From positions 62,001-126,000 of the forward strand of contig NZ_FXWI01000005.1 of assembly GCF_900177765.1 (NCBI RefSeq): a DNA stretch of 64,000 nucleotides, given 5' to 3'. Below the pieces are notes generated by a model. That model saw nothing but the letters and a program-made list of their open reading frames with translations. It did not search any database and was not told the DNA's origin. This document shows positions 17,402 to 27,264 of this stretch, piece by piece. Source of the DNA: Agreia sp. VKM Ac-1783 (lineage in GTDB: Bacteria; Actinomycetota; Actinomycetes; Actinomycetales; Microbacteriaceae). Numbering within the stretch: position 1 is the stretch's first letter; every line of letters starts with the position of its first letter. Position numbers and translations under genes: made by a program.

Positions 17402-17833
17402 TCAGTACTCGCGAAACGCCGGTGCCTGCGCGCGCTGCGTCGTCATGGCCTGAGAATTCAACTCGGCACACCAGCTCGGATACACCCGGAAGCCGCGCTT
17501 TCCCGGCCGGCGACCGGAGGTGACGCCGAGTCGGGCGAGGTGCTCGCGGGTGAATCGGAAGACCCCGCGTCTGCCTTGCCGTTCGACGAAGACGAGCAGC
17601 CCGGCAGAGAGATCGTCATCGCCGAACGGCACCGTCGTCCCGTCTGCGTCGCGCTGCCAGAAGGCGACGAAGGATCCCGGCTTGGTCGGGGTGTTCCGCG
17701 CGGTGCGAATGTGCCACGTTTCGTCATCGATCTGCGCGACACCCGACTCATAGTCGCTGTTCTGCGACTCCGGGGTCACCGAAAATGCCGCCCCTACCGA
17801 GGCCGCATACTCCTCGAACGCATGGAACTGCAC
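17402..17833 (-). CDS. MepB family protein
   Basis: A 143-residue soluble protein matching the MepB family, named from the Staphylococcus aureus mepRAB locus; the molecular function of MepB is not established. Family landmarks are ESQNSDYESGVAQIDDETWHIRTARNTPTKPGSFVAFWQRD, here read in pieces, and the terminal FRVYPSWCAELN with GKRGFRVYP. No export signal. No MepA efflux pump lies beside it. It is convergent with the membrane-protein pair and followed upstream by repeat copy F. Confidence 0.8.
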   Translation of the reverse strand: MQFHAFEEYAASVGAAFSVTPESQNSDYESGVAQIDDETWHIRTARNTPTKPGSFVAFWQRDADGTTVPFGDDDLSAGLLVFVERQGRRGVFRFTREHLARLGVTSGRRPGKRGFRVYPSWCAELNSQAMTTQRAQAPAFREY

Positions 17834-17859
17834 GCGGCCAAGCTATCCCATCTGTCCGC

Positions 17860-17933
17860 GCTCCAATTCAGGAAGAGCCGACCAGCCGCGTGCGAAACCG
17901 CCCGATTCGAGGCAGTTCTCCTGAATTGTGGCG
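17860..17933. repeat. 75-bp palindromic intergenic repeat, copy F
   Basis: Complete copy between the MepB start and the end of the thi operon. Left arm CAATTCAGGAAGAGCCG, centre GCGTGCGAAACCGCCCGATTC (shared with copy A at GCGTGCGAAACCGCC), right arm AGTTCTCCTGAATTG. It may also terminate the thi operon. Confidence 0.8.
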
Positions 17934-17942
17934 CGCACTCCT

Positions 17943-19460
17943 TTATGACCCCAGCGGCGCCGCGAAGAAGGCCAGTTCGTGCTCCGCAGAACGCACGAAC
18001 GCCTCTCGCATCGCCTCGCGACCCGGTTCGTCGGCGCGCGCGGCAGCCTGCATCACGAACTCGACCGCCGTCTCGGTCACCTCGGCGATGCCGGCGTCGG
18101 CGTACGTCTCGATCCACGATCGATACGGGTGCGCGTCGTGCGATCGAGGCAGCAGTCGCAGGCCGATGTCTTGATACAGCCAGAAGCACGGCAACAGCGC
18201 GGCGATGAGCGTGTCGTAGCTGCCCTCGGCGCACCGAGCGAGCAAGTGGTCGAGATAGGCGGTCGTCGCGTCGTCTGCGACCGTGCCGTCATAGGCTCCG
18301 TCGGCGAGCCACGACTCGTGCAACTCCAGCTCCGCGGTGATCGATCCCTCTGCCGCTGCCGCCCAGAACGCCTGCTCTGCGACGGTCGGAGCCAGGGCGC
18401 TCGCGGTCGCCAGAGCACGTGCGTAGTCGCGCAGATAGAGCGCATCCTGAGCCAGATAGCCGCGGAAGGCGTCGTCGCGCAGCGATCCGTCGCCGAGGCC
18501 AAGCACGAACGGCAGCGCATCGATCTGCTCGCGCACGGGCCGGATACCGTCCCACCACTGAGCCCGGATCTCGCCGGCCGTGGGGCGGGTCTCGAGCCCG
18601 GCGCGCTGCCACATTCCCGCGAAGTGGTGGATCGGCCCGTTGCCTCCCCCGACAGAGAGGTCGCCGCCGCCCCGGATGCTCTCGCTGATCCAGCGCTTCA
18701 CCTCGCCGACCGCGTGCGCCGGGTGCGCGGAGCCCACGAGTCGGGTGGCGAGGCCCGACGAGAGGGAGCATCCGGTGCCATGCGTGTTCGTCGTCTCGAT
18801 GCGCGTGGCCTCGTAGACCGTCACGAGCAGCTCGTCGCCCGTCGCGTCGACCAAAGCGTCGGGGGCGGTGTCTCCATCGAGATGCCCGCCCTTCGCCAGC
18901 ACCATCACGCCGAGTCGCGTCGACACTCGCGCGGCCTGGTCGAGCGTCTGCTGCCAGCTGGTTGCCTGCGGTTCGTCGGCCAGAATCGCCAGCTCGGGGA
19001 TGTTCGGGGTGACGACGTGCGCCAGCCGGGCCAGCTCGCGAAGCGCGCCCTCCGCATCGGCCCGCAGCAGTCGGTCTCCGCTGGTCGCGACCATCACGGG
19101 GTCGAGCACCACGATCGGCGGAGCCACCCGAACCAGCCATTCGCGCACGGCAGCGATCACGTCCACGTCGGCGAGCATCCCGATCTTCACCGCGTCGATC
19201 TCGACGTCGTCGCTGACGGCATCGAGCTGCTCGCGCAGGAACGCTACCGGAGGCACATGCACCGAGCGCACCCCGCGTGTGTTCTGCGCGACGAGGGCCG
19301 TGACGACCGCCATGCCGTAGCCGCCGTTCGCCGCGATGCTCTTGAGATCGGCTTGAATCCCGGCGCCGCCCGTGGGGTCTGTGCCGGCGATGCTCAGCAC
19401 ACGAGGCACGGCGCGGGTCGCAGACGTTCGAGTCGCGGCGCGGGTTGTCTCGACGCTCAT
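17943..19460 (-). CDS. thiD: bifunctional HMP kinase/HMP-P kinase (ThiD) fused to TenA
   Basis: A 505-residue fusion. Residues ~19-285 are ThiD, which phosphorylates hydroxymethylpyrimidine twice for thiamin synthesis (GTDPTGGAGIQADLKSI at the N-terminus; NTHGTGCSLSSGLAT with the anion hole and catalytic Cys/Asp region). Residues ~300-505 are a TenA-type thiaminase II/aminopyrimidine hydrolase, with YLAQDALYLRDYARAL and LLPCFWLYQDIG carrying the active-site cysteine. Fusion couples salvage of degraded thiamin to re-phosphorylation. ATG at 19460 overlaps the thiE stop (ATGA). Expression should be controlled by the TPP riboswitch upstream of thiM. Confidence 0.93.
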   Translation of the reverse strand: MSVETTRAATRTSATRAVPRVLSIAGTDPTGGAGIQADLKSIAANGGYGMAVVTALVAQNTRGVRSVHVPPVAFLREQLDAVSDDVEIDAVKIGMLADVDVIAAVREWLVRVAPPIVVLDPVMVATSGDRLLRADAEGALRELARLAHVVTPNIPELAILADEPQATSWQQTLDQAARVSTRLGVMVLAKGGHLDGDTAPDALVDATGDELLVTVYEATRIETTNTHGTGCSLSSGLATRLVGSAHPAHAVGEVKRWISESIRGGGDLSVGGGNGPIHHFAGMWQRAGLETRPTAGEIRAQWWDGIRPVREQIDALPFVLGLGDGSLRDDAFRGYLAQDALYLRDYARALATASALAPTVAEQAFWAAAAEGSITAELELHESWLADGAYDGTVADDATTAYLDHLLARCAEGSYDTLIAALLPCFWLYQDIGLRLLPRSHDAHPYRSWIETYADAGIAEVTETAVEFVMQAAARADEPGREAMREAFVRSAEHELAFFAAPLGS

Positions 19461-20122
19461 CGGGCGCTCCGCCACTCGCTCGCCAACTCCCGAGCAGCGT
19501 CGCCGGGGTTCGGCGCCGAGCAGATGGCCGACACCACGGCGGCACCGGCCGCTCCCGCTCGGCGCAGCGGTGCGATGTCTACCCGCCCGATGCCGCCGAT
19601 GGCGACGGCCGGCAGACGGGTGGATGCGGCCAGGGCCGCGAACGCCTCGAGCCCCAGAGGCCGGGGCGCGTCGGTCTTCGTCGTGGTCGCGTGCAGCGCC
19701 CCGATGCCGACGTAGTCGATCGCGCCGGGATCGTTCTCGGCCTCGAGCAGCTGCGTCGTCGTCGACGCGCTGAGCCCCAGCACGGCGTCGGGGCCGATGA
19801 GCTCGCGCGCCAAAGCCGGCGGAAGGTCGGACTGTCCGAGGTGCATGCCGCTGACTCGCGCACCGAGCCTGCGGGCGGCGAGAAAGACATCCACCCGGTC
19901 GTTGACGATCACGGCGACCTCGTCGGGCACTGCGTCGCCGACCCGGCACACCAGGTCGAGAAACTCGCGGGCCGTGGCGTTCTTCTCGCGCAGCTGCACG
20001 ACGGTCACGCCGCCTGCGACGGCCTCGCGCACGACCGTGAGAATCGGATGCCCGGCCGCCGTCGCGAGGGCCGTGTCGGTCACGAGGTAGAGAGACAGAT
20101 CGAGCGTCGAATCGACGCTCAC
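19457..20122 (-). CDS. thiE: thiamin-phosphate synthase
   Basis: A 221-residue TIM-barrel enzyme joining HMP-PP and hydroxyethylthiazole phosphate to form thiamin monophosphate. Motifs: YLVTDTALA at the N-terminus, [16 protein letters not shown] (diphosphate/Mg binding), [23 protein letters not shown] and [13 protein letters not shown]. The GTG at 20122 overlaps the thiM stop (GTGA), and its stop overlaps the thiD-tenA start. No thiC or thiG is in the window, so the operon is for salvage. Confidence 0.95.
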   Translation of the reverse strand: MSVDSTLDLSLYLVTDTALATAAGHPILTVVREAVAGGVTVVQLREKNATAREFLDLVCRVGDAVPDEVAVIVNDRVDVFLAARRLGARVSGMHLGQSDLPPALARELIGPDAVLGLSASTTTQLLEAENDPGAIDYVGIGALHATTTKTDAPRPLGLEAFAALAASTRLPAVAIGGIGRVDIAPLRRAGAAGAAVVSAICSAPNPGDAARELASEWRSAR

Positions 20123-20925
20123 AAGATGCTCGCTCGCGCCACGATGTCGTCGGCATCGACGGAGGCCAGTGCGTCGAGGAAGGCGACGCCGAAGCTTCCC
20201 GGGCCGACGGACTTCAATGCGGCCAGCTCGGCGGCGACCGTGTAGACGGTGACCGCCGCGACGGTCGCAGCCAGCCGGTCGTCGTGGGCCGCCAGGAATG
20301 CGGCCATCACGGCGCCCAACGCGCATCCACCGCCCGTGATTCGGGTGAGCAGCGCGTCACCGTTGGCGATGCGCACCACCCGCGTGCCATCGGTGAGCAG
20401 GTCGACAGCTCCGGAGACGGCGACGACGCCCGACGTCGTCTCGGCGAGAGATCGGGCGGCGGGAAGGGCGGCCTCGACCGAGTCGAGGGCGTCGACGCCG
20501 CGCCCGCCCTCGCCCATGCCCGAGAGCGCGATGATCTCCGAGGCGTTGCCTCGGACGACCGTGGGGTGCAGATCGCGCAGGCGGTAGGCGAGGGGTGTGC
20601 GCACCGGAAGCGATCCGATGGCCACAGGATCGAGCACCCATGGGGTGTCTCCCACTGCGGCTCCGGCCTGCGCTTCGAGCATCGCCGCGCGCTGCTCGGG
20701 CGTCGGCGTACCCAGGTTGATCAGCAGGCCGGACGCGACGGTCGCGAACGGCCCGGCCTCGCCGACTATGTCGACCATCGCGGGGGAGGCCCCCACGGCG
20801 AGAAGGGCGTTGGCCGTGAAGTTCACGACCACGCTGTTAGTGATGCAGTGCACGAGCGGGCTGCTCAGCCGCACCTGCTCGAGGGCATCGACGGTGGATT
20901 CGATAAATGGTTTTGACGTGCGCAT
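20119..20925 (-). CDS. thiM: hydroxyethylthiazole kinase
   Basis: A 268-residue ribokinase-fold enzyme phosphorylating the thiazole moiety of thiamin for salvage. Landmarks: [21 protein letters not shown] near the N-terminus, [41 protein letters not shown], and [11 protein letters not shown] with the catalytic Cys. It is the first gene of the thi operon, 6 bases after the riboswitch, so ligand-bound RNA likely blocks translation or transcription at its start. Confidence 0.96.
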   Translation of the reverse strand: MRTSKPFIESTVDALEQVRLSSPLVHCITNSVVVNFTANALLAVGASPAMVDIVGEAGPFATVASGLLINLGTPTPEQRAAMLEAQAGAAVGDTPWVLDPVAIGSLPVRTPLAYRLRDLHPTVVRGNASEIIALSGMGEGGRGVDALDSVEAALPAARSLAETTSGVVAVSGAVDLLTDGTRVVRIANGDALLTRITGGGCALGAVMAAFLAAHDDRLAATVAAVTVYTVAAELAALKSVGPGSFGVAFLDALASVDADDIVARASIL

Positions 20926-20931
20926 GAGCGC

Positions 20932-21005
20932 GACATCCCTTCGCTAGTACGAACTAGATCAGGTTCGACGGGTGTGTTCTCAGCCCGGATGGGCACCCCG
21001 TGTCA
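20932..21005 (-). ncRNA. TPP riboswitch (THI element)
   Basis: On the minus strand the conserved THI-box blocks appear in order: GGGGTGCC, then GGGCTGAGA, ACCCGTCGAACCTGATC, and TAGTTCGTACTAGCGAAGGGA read in parts. These form the pyrimidine and diphosphate sensing helices. The element ends a few bases before the thiM ATG at 20925. In high-GC bacteria this arrangement usually hides the ribosome-binding site when TPP is bound. Confidence 0.95.
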
Positions 21006-21072
21006 CGTAATTGCGGCCAGCCTAGCAAAGTCCCCGATCAAGCTGTGGCTAGACGAAGGCGGGCACAATGAG

Positions 21073-22011
21073 TTACTCCCAGCGCTCTCGTAACCAGGCG
21101 GCTCCGGCGATTCCTTCCTTGCGCTGAAACTCACGCAGGGCAGGCATATTCGGAGGGGAAGGCTGGCGAGCCTTGTTGAAGAATCCGCCCGTGACGGCCG
21201 ACAACACCGAGTCGATCGCTGAGGCGTCGACGCCCTCGAAGAGAGGATGCGTTCGAAGAATCGTGTCGCTGTCGACCGCTTCGTCTCTCACCCGGCAGTC
21301 GAAGAGATACATCAGGCCATCGACCCATCTCGCTCCGACGCTCGCCCACGGCCAGTCGATTATCCACGCCTTCTGTGTCACGTCGATGAGGACATTGTCG
21401 GCTCGAGAATCGAGGTGCTGCAGATGCTCCCCGTCGGCTGCCTTCGGCGCCGCGTCGGCTGCATCCCGCAGCTGAGCCAAGCGCGACTGAGCCCATTCCG
21501 GCAGGAGGTTCGCTGCGCCATCATCTGCGATCTCTCGCCATCCGCGCGCTTCTGTCGCGATGTCGTCGAAGACGCGAGGAAGCCGCCCCTGCGTCGACCG
21601 ATCGATACGGGGGAAGGTTGCGAACGCATCGAGTACCGCCCACGTCTCGGAACCGTCGCCGTCGTGGCCAGGGTGACGCCCGTCGATGTCGTCGAGGATC
21701 AGAGCGACCCAGCCATCGCGGTCGTACGATCCGAGCAGCGCGGGTGCGCTGACCGTCGGCGGCAACACTGTCATGACATCGATTTCTCGTCGATGCAGAT
21801 CGAAGGCGCCGGGGTTTCGGTCACGGTGCACGGCTTTCACGAACGCTCTTCCGCCGTTGGCACCCGAGACTCGATCGGCGCTTCCCGGCGAGAACCCGTT
21901 CATCTGACTGATCGCGCTCGTGACTCGGGCATCGAGGATCTCGGCCACAAACTCGTGGATTGCCGGGGGGAGGTCTATCCAGTCAGTGCGCGGGCGCTCA
22001 ACGGTTGCCAT
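21073..22011 (-). CDS. APH-fold phosphotransferase
   Basis: A 312-residue aminoglycoside-phosphotransferase/choline-kinase-fold protein. A nucleotide-anchoring strand is followed by FVKAVHRDR (ATP-site Lys). The catalytic loop reads HLDSRADNVLI (normally HGDxxxxN, here HLD) and the metal-binding DFG-like motif is WIIDW. A conserved tail (GVDASAIDSVLSAVTGGF) resembles uncharacterised actinobacterial members rather than resistance enzymes. Substrate unknown; an antibiotic target is possible but unproven. It lies 66 bases past the riboswitch in the same direction but ends the block. Confidence 0.85.
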   Translation of the reverse strand: MATVERPRTDWIDLPPAIHEFVAEILDARVTSAISQMNGFSPGSADRVSGANGGRAFVKAVHRDRNPGAFDLHRREIDVMTVLPPTVSAPALLGSYDRDGWVALILDDIDGRHPGHDGDGSETWAVLDAFATFPRIDRSTQGRLPRVFDDIATEARGWREIADDGAANLLPEWAQSRLAQLRDAADAAPKAADGEHLQHLDSRADNVLIDVTQKAWIIDWPWASVGARWVDGLMYLFDCRVRDEAVDSDTILRTHPLFEGVDASAIDSVLSAVTGGFFNKARQPSPPNMPALREFQRKEGIAGAAWLRERWE

Positions 22012-22062
22012 GCGACAACGCTAGCGAGCACCGGCGTCGCTTCATGGTGTCGTTTCGCCCGA

Positions 22063-24006
22063 TCAGGGCAGTGGCCGCATCCGCCGCCGCGAGATCGCCA
22101 CGAGCGTCAGTGCCACCCCGACGGCTCCGGCGATCACCAGCGATGCCGTCGCCGCGCCGACCTGTGCCCAGCCGCCGTCGCCCGCCGCGAGTGCCTGCAG
22201 CGCCCGGGTCGCCTGCGCCAACGGAAGGCTGGCGGCTAGCGACTGCACCGGATTGTCGGCCCCCGCACGCACGAACAGAGTGCCGACGGCGGCGAGCTGC
22301 AGGGCGATGAACGCCAGCGAGATCACCCAGCCGACACGGCCGAACAGCGCCACCAGTCCCTGATGCAGCAGCACGAATGCCAGCGAGATGCCGAGCACGA
22401 CGAGCACACTGCCGACGTGGTGAACGGGCGATACGCCGAAGGCGGCCAGCCAGACCAGCACCAGCACGGCCTGCGTAAGAACGAGGGCGGCCACGACCGC
22501 GAACGAGCGTGCCCCGATGCGCCAGCTCGACGCCGCCGAGAGCAGGGCTCGTGGCGGGAACGGGCGTAGCAGCACGAACAGCACGAGCGCGCCGATCCAC
22601 AGTGCCAGGGGCAATACGGCGATCGATATCGCCGTCTTCGGCGCGGGCGCAGAGGTGGTGTCGCTGGTCGTCGTGACGATCGGGTCGCTGACCACGGTCG
22701 ACAGCGTCTTCTCCTGGTCGTCGGTGTAGCTGGGCACGGCGTCGGCCGCCGTGCGAAGGCCGGATGCGAGTTTTCCCGTTCCGCCGGACAGCTCGGCCGC
22801 TCCGCTCGCGAGAGCGGCGGTTCCTGTATTCAGAGACGAGGTACCCGTGGCCAGTTCTGAGGCGCCACCCGCGAGCAGGGTGAGTCCGTTGCTCAGCTCG
22901 GGAGTCTTCGTGGCGAGCGCATCCGTGCCCGTCGCGATGAGCTTGTTCGCTTCGGTGACAACGCCGGCGCCGAGGGTCGCAGCGTCGAGATCGATGCCGA
23001 GTTCGATGGCCTGGGCCTCGGTCGTGTTCGCGGTCGTTTGCGACGCCTCGAGCTTCTGCTGCAGCTCCAGCTTCAGGGGTGCCAGCGCGGGGTCTGTCGT
23101 CGTGTCGATGCCGTCGATGACCTGGCGCAGCGCATCCATCTCGCCGCGCAATTGCAGCTGATTGGCCTGGAGGGTCTCGGCTTTGCGGGCGGTGTCGCCG
23201 AGGCCCGAGGTGAGCAGTGTCGACCCATCGACGGTCACGCCGGCCAGGGTGTTGAGTTCTTTGGTCGCGGTGGGCAGCGCGCCGGCGCCGACCGCCGCGG
23301 CGGAGAGTGCACTCGACAGCTGCTGCGCGCCCGTATCGAGCTTCGCGGTGCCGGTTGCTGCGTCCTGCAGCCCCGTGGCCAGCTTGCCCGCTCCCGAGGC
23401 GAGGGTGCTCGCGCCGTCGGCAGCCGTGCCGAGCTGGTTGTGCAGATCGGTGTATCCGACGAGCAGCTGAGAGACGAAGCCCTGAGTGAACGTGGTGGCG
23501 AGGCTCTCGTGCAGGCTGCGGGCGAGTGCCGAGGCGAGCGCCTGCGCGGATGCTCCCTCGACGCTGCTGGTCTGAACGTCGAGCTGCGCCTGCACGGGGG
23601 CGTCGCCTGTGCTCGAGACGTAGGCCGCCGAGAAGTTCGACGGAACCGTCACCACGGCCGAGTAGAGGCCGTCGGCAAGGCCGGCCGACGCGGCGGTCGG
23701 ATCGGTCAGCGTCCAGTCGAAGCCGCTGTCGTCGGCCGACACCAGCTGCTGGGTGAGCAGTTTTCCGGCCGCGACGGGAGTCGATTTTCCGCCCGCCTTG
23801 CTGTCGATCGGAGTGTCGAGGTTCACGATCGCGGCGGGCATGGTGGGCACCCCGTTCGCCGCGGAGGGGGTGGCGGGCGTCATCGCCGTGACGGCGATGC
23901 CGGCGACGACGAGCGGCGTCACGAGAGCGAGCGCGAGGATCGCCCCGCGCAGCCAACGCGGCCGCCGGGAGTCGGCGTCGTTCAGCAGGCCGGTGAGCGC
24001 GCTCAT
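22063..24006 (-). CDS. YhgE/Pip family membrane protein
   Basis: A 647-residue protein of the YhgE/Pip (phage infection protein) family, linked to ABC-2-type and ESX/type VII export systems. It has one membrane segment at ~20-42 and a long extracytoplasmic region with heptad-like GA-rich repeats (ASTLASGAGKLATGLQDA and similar, ~210-330 and ~490-570) predicted to form coiled coils. A C-terminal block of five membrane segments follows. Its ATG overlaps the MMPL stop (ATGA), so the two act together, probably as a membrane export or envelope complex. Confidence 0.9.
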   Translation of the reverse strand: MSALTGLLNDADSRRPRWLRGAILALALVTPLVVAGIAVTAMTPATPSAANGVPTMPAAIVNLDTPIDSKAGGKSTPVAAGKLLTQQLVSADDSGFDWTLTDPTAASAGLADGLYSAVVTVPSNFSAAYVSSTGDAPVQAQLDVQTSSVEGASAQALASALARSLHESLATTFTQGFVSQLLVGYTDLHNQLGTAADGASTLASGAGKLATGLQDAATGTAKLDTGAQQLSSALSAAAVGAGALPTATKELNTLAGVTVDGSTLLTSGLGDTARKAETLQANQLQLRGEMDALRQVIDGIDTTTDPALAPLKLELQQKLEASQTTANTTEAQAIELGIDLDAATLGAGVVTEANKLIATGTDALATKTPELSNGLTLLAGGASELATGTSSLNTGTAALASGAAELSGGTGKLASGLRTAADAVPSYTDDQEKTLSTVVSDPIVTTTSDTTSAPAPKTAISIAVLPLALWIGALVLFVLLRPFPPRALLSAASSWRIGARSFAVVAALVLTQAVLVLVWLAAFGVSPVHHVGSVLVVLGISLAFVLLHQGLVALFGRVGWVISLAFIALQLAAVGTLFVRAGADNPVQSLAASLPLAQATRALQALAAGDGGWAQVGAATASLVIAGAVGVALTLVAISRRRMRPLP

Positions 24007-27000
24007 GCCAGCACCTTTCCGTTCAGGTCGTGCGCCGGGTCGTCGACGGCCATCCTCAGCTCGACGGTGTGAGCGACACGATCGATGTTTCCTGTGCCGC
24101 TCGCGTTCGCCTCGAGAGCGATCACCAGCGTGACGTCGGTGGCTGCGGCCTCGGCGAGGGCGACCACGAAATCGGATGCGTGCCGCGGCTCGATCGCGCC
24201 CGTGTCGACGGCGATCAACGGCCGGCCCGACGAGAGCGCGATGGCGGCATCGACGGCGAGCAGTTGCCCGCTCGAAAGCTCGCGAAGAGGTGTCTTGTCG
24301 GTCACTCGCCGTGCGCCCGCGATCGGGCGGGCATCTATCGCGGGCAGCACAGCCGTCCATCCCATGGCGCCGTCGTCGCTCACCGCGACGAGCAGGGCGG
24401 GCAGGATGCGGTGCGCGACTCCGCGACGATCCGCACGGTGGCCGCGTGGCGCATCCATGGCGATCTGGGCCGTGAGGTAGCGGCCGACGGTCAGCGGTTC
24501 CGCGGGCTGGGCGATCACGAGCTCGCTCTGGGCGCGCAGCGCGTGTGCGTCGAAGGGCAGGGCGTTGCCGAGAACGCTGAGATGGCCAGACGCGGGGCGG
24601 CCTCGCCCGGTGAGCGTCGAGAGGAGCTCGACGCGTGCGGGTGCGGAGGCTCCGACGAGCAGAAGCACGTCGCCCACTGCCGCGTCGATGTCGATGGGGG
24701 AGAGGCCCGCGGTGGCAAGGTCGCGCGCCTCGACCGCGGGTGCGGCCGGAGCGGCCGGGAGCGGGCCGGTGTCGGGGTGCCAGCCCCGGGCATCCAGAAG
24801 CTCGTGCACCGTCTCGCCCTCGATGTCGACGTTCGGCACGATGCGGTCGAGCCACGCCGGCAGGCCCCACGCGCGATCTCCGAGCAGCGCCATCAGGGCG
24901 GGGATGAGGGTCATGCGCACAACGAAGGCGTCGATGAGCACGCCCACGGCGAGGCCCCCGGCGAGGGGCTGCAGCACGGCGCCTCCGCCGGGAACGAACG
25001 AGGCGAAGACGCTGAACATGATCAGTGCGGCGGCCGTGACCACGCGAGCCGACGCCGTGAAGCCATCGATCACCGAGCGGTGTGCGTCGCCGGTGTTCGT
25101 GAAGTCCTCACGCATGCGGGTGACGAGAAAGACCTGGTAGTCCATGGCGAGGCCGAAGAGAACGGCCATCACGAGAATGGGCATGAAGCTGATAACGGGC
25201 CCGACCTTCTCGACTCCGAGCGGGTCGGCCAGCCAGCCCCAGTTGAAGACCGCTGTCACCAAGCCGAAGGACGCCCCGACCGACAGGAGGAAGCCGAGCG
25301 TCGCCGTGAGCGGAACGGCGAGCGAGCGGAACACCATGGTCAGCAGCACGATGCACAGGCCGACAACCACCAGGGCGAAGGGCAGCAGCGCGTTGCCGAG
25401 GCGTTCGGAGATGTCGATCGCGACCGCGGTCTGGCCGGTCACCATGTAGCCGAAACCGTTCGCCTTCTCGAAGGCGGGTTCCCTGTCGCGGATACCGGTG
25501 ACGAGCGCCTTGGTGGCGTCGGAGTCGGGCGCGCTCGATGGGGTAATCGAGATGATGGCCATGTCGAGTGCCTGATTCGGAATCGCCTGGCTCACGGTGG
25601 CCACATCGGCGACGCCGGTGAACTGCTTCTCGAGGGCGTCGAGCGCATCCTGGATCTCTAGCGTGCCGCTGATGTCTGCGGTCACGAGCAGCGGGCCATT
25701 GAAGCCGGGGCCGTAGCCCTTGGCCAGCAGATCGTAGGCCACCCGCGCCTGCGATCCGGGGGCGTCGTAGCCTGCGTCGGGCACGGTGAGCTTGAGCCCG
25801 AGGGCGGGCACGGCGAGCAGGCCGAGGCCCAGAACGGTGGCGACGACGGTGATCACCGGGCGCCGGGTCGCCATGGTCACCCAGCGGTGCCGGATGCTCG
25901 TCTCCTCGGTGCGCGGGCGTCGCGGTGCGCGAACGGTCGGCTTCTTCGATGGATGCTTGGCGGCCTTCGCAGCGGCCTTCGCCTCTTTCTTGGCTTCTGC
26001 GGCGGCCACCTTCGCGGGGGCCGACCGGGGGATCAGTCGTTTTCCGCAGAGACCGAGGATCGCGGGCAGCAGAGTGACGGAGATGACGATGGAGATGACC
26101 ACGCCGAATGCGGCACCCGCGCCCATGACAGAGAGGAACGGGATGCCCACGACCGAGAGGCCGAGCAGGGCGATGATCACGGTGAGGCCGGCGAACACCA
26201 CTGCGCTGCCGGCAGTCGCGGTGGCGAGAGCCACTGATTCGCGCGGCGCCATGCCCGTGGCCAGCTGTGCCCGGTGCCTCGACACGATGAAGAGGGCGTA
26301 GTCGATTCCCACGGCGAGGCCCAGCATCGAGGCGAGCACCGGAGCTGTCGATGAGATGGTGACGAAGGCCGAGAAGATGCCGATGCCGCCACTCGAGATG
26401 CCGACGGCTATCAGGGCGGTGACCAACGGCATCCCCGCTGCGAGAAGCGAGCCGAAGGTGACGGCGAGGATCACGAAGGCCACACCGAGCCCGATGGACT
26501 CCTGGCTCACATCGGAGGCCGCCGCGGGTGGGGTGACGCCCGCGTACGACACCGTGAGCCCGTCTTTCTCTGCGGCGTTGCCGATGCTCTGGATGTTCTC
26601 CTCGGCCTCCGGGGTCAGCGACGTCTGGGGAACGTCGTACTGAACAGATACATAGGCGAGCGACTTGTCTGCGCTGATCTGGCTCGAGTTGCCCGACGCG
26701 AAGGGATCGGCCGCGTTGGCGACATCGGCCATCGCGCCCAGGTTCTTCGAGATGGCGCTGATCTCGGTGGAGTAGTCCTCGATGTCGTCGCCTGCGGGCG
26801 CTTGGAAGATGACCTTCGCGCTGCCGCCGCTGGCCTGCGGAAAACGCGTCTCCAGCATGTCGATGGCGGTCTGCGACTCGGTTCCCGGAATCTCGACGCC
26901 CTGCTGCATCTGCCCGTTGAGAACGGCGGATCCGCCGAGCGCGGCGGCGGCGAGAAGCAGCCACGCGACGATGACGAGAAAGTGCCGACGGGCAGAGAAC

Positions 27001-27029
27001 GCCCCGATCGAATACAGCAGTGTTGCCAT
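24003..27029 (-). CDS. MMPL family RND transporter fused to a degenerate ABC ATPase domain
   Basis: A 1008-residue protein. Residues ~1-750 are a complete MMPL (RND) transporter with two six-segment halves, the second beginning after a cytoplasmic Lys/Ala-rich linker (AKKEAKAAAKAAKH). MMPL hallmarks include GIDYALFIVSRHR and AMDYQVFLVTRMRED. Residues ~765-1008 look like an ABC nucleotide-binding domain that has decayed: the Walker A site reads GASAPARVEL (no GK[S/T]), while LSSGQLLAVDAAIAL keeps the signature and PLIAVDTG the Walker B shape. The start is ATG at 27029. Substrate unknown, likely a lipid or cell-envelope molecule. Confidence 0.88.
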   Translation of the reverse strand: MATLLYSIGAFSARRHFLVIVAWLLLAAAALGGSAVLNGQMQQGVEIPGTESQTAIDMLETRFPQASGGSAKVIFQAPAGDDIEDYSTEISAISKNLGAMADVANAADPFASGNSSQISADKSLAYVSVQYDVPQTSLTPEAEENIQSIGNAAEKDGLTVSYAGVTPPAAASDVSQESIGLGVAFVILAVTFGSLLAAGMPLVTALIAVGISSGGIGIFSAFVTISSTAPVLASMLGLAVGIDYALFIVSRHRAQLATGMAPRESVALATATAGSAVVFAGLTVIIALLGLSVVGIPFLSVMGAGAAFGVVISIVISVTLLPAILGLCGKRLIPRSAPAKVAAAEAKKEAKAAAKAAKHPSKKPTVRAPRRPRTEETSIRHRWVTMATRRPVITVVATVLGLGLLAVPALGLKLTVPDAGYDAPGSQARVAYDLLAKGYGPGFNGPLLVTADISGTLEIQDALDALEKQFTGVADVATVSQAIPNQALDMAIISITPSSAPDSDATKALVTGIRDREPAFEKANGFGYMVTGQTAVAIDISERLGNALLPFALVVVGLCIVLLTMVFRSLAVPLTATLGFLLSVGASFGLVTAVFNWGWLADPLGVEKVGPVISFMPILVMAVLFGLAMDYQVFLVTRMREDFTNTGDAHRSVIDGFTASARVVTAAALIMFSVFASFVPGGGAVLQPLAGGLAVGVLIDAFVVRMTLIPALMALLGDRAWGLPAWLDRIVPNVDIEGETVHELLDARGWHPDTGPLPAAPAAPAVEARDLATAGLSPIDIDAAVGDVLLLVGASAPARVELLSTLTGRGRPASGHLSVLGNALPFDAHALRAQSELVIAQPAEPLTVGRYLTAQIAMDAPRGHRADRRGVAHRILPALLVAVSDDGAMGWTAVLPAIDARPIAGARRVTDKTPLRELSSGQLLAVDAAIALSSGRPLIAVDTGAIEPRHASDFVVALAEAAATDVTLVIALEANASGTGNIDRVAHTVELRMAVDDPAHDLNGKVLA

Positions 27030-27264
27030 CAGAAAGCACGTCCCCCGGTGAGCGCTTGCGCCCCGACGGGTGCGCCGCACGGTCGCGGCCACGGGGCATC
27101 CCCACGATACCGGAGGAGGACCTCAAACGCGACGAGGTATCGCGATTTTGCGCGGGCGGAGAATCGGGTGGTCCGAGCGCGAGAGGCGGTCGGATGCGCG
27201 GAATCTCCGCCCGTCTGCCAGGTCGCGCTAGCGTCGAGCCAACGACAACGGCAAGGAGGTCTCG

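Noticed and set aside
27154-27212. Inverted repeat GGGCGGAGA / TCTCCGCCC between the MMPL and acidic hypothetical genes
   Set aside because: Arms are 41 bp apart with no nearby regulator and simple GC composition; too weak to call an operator.
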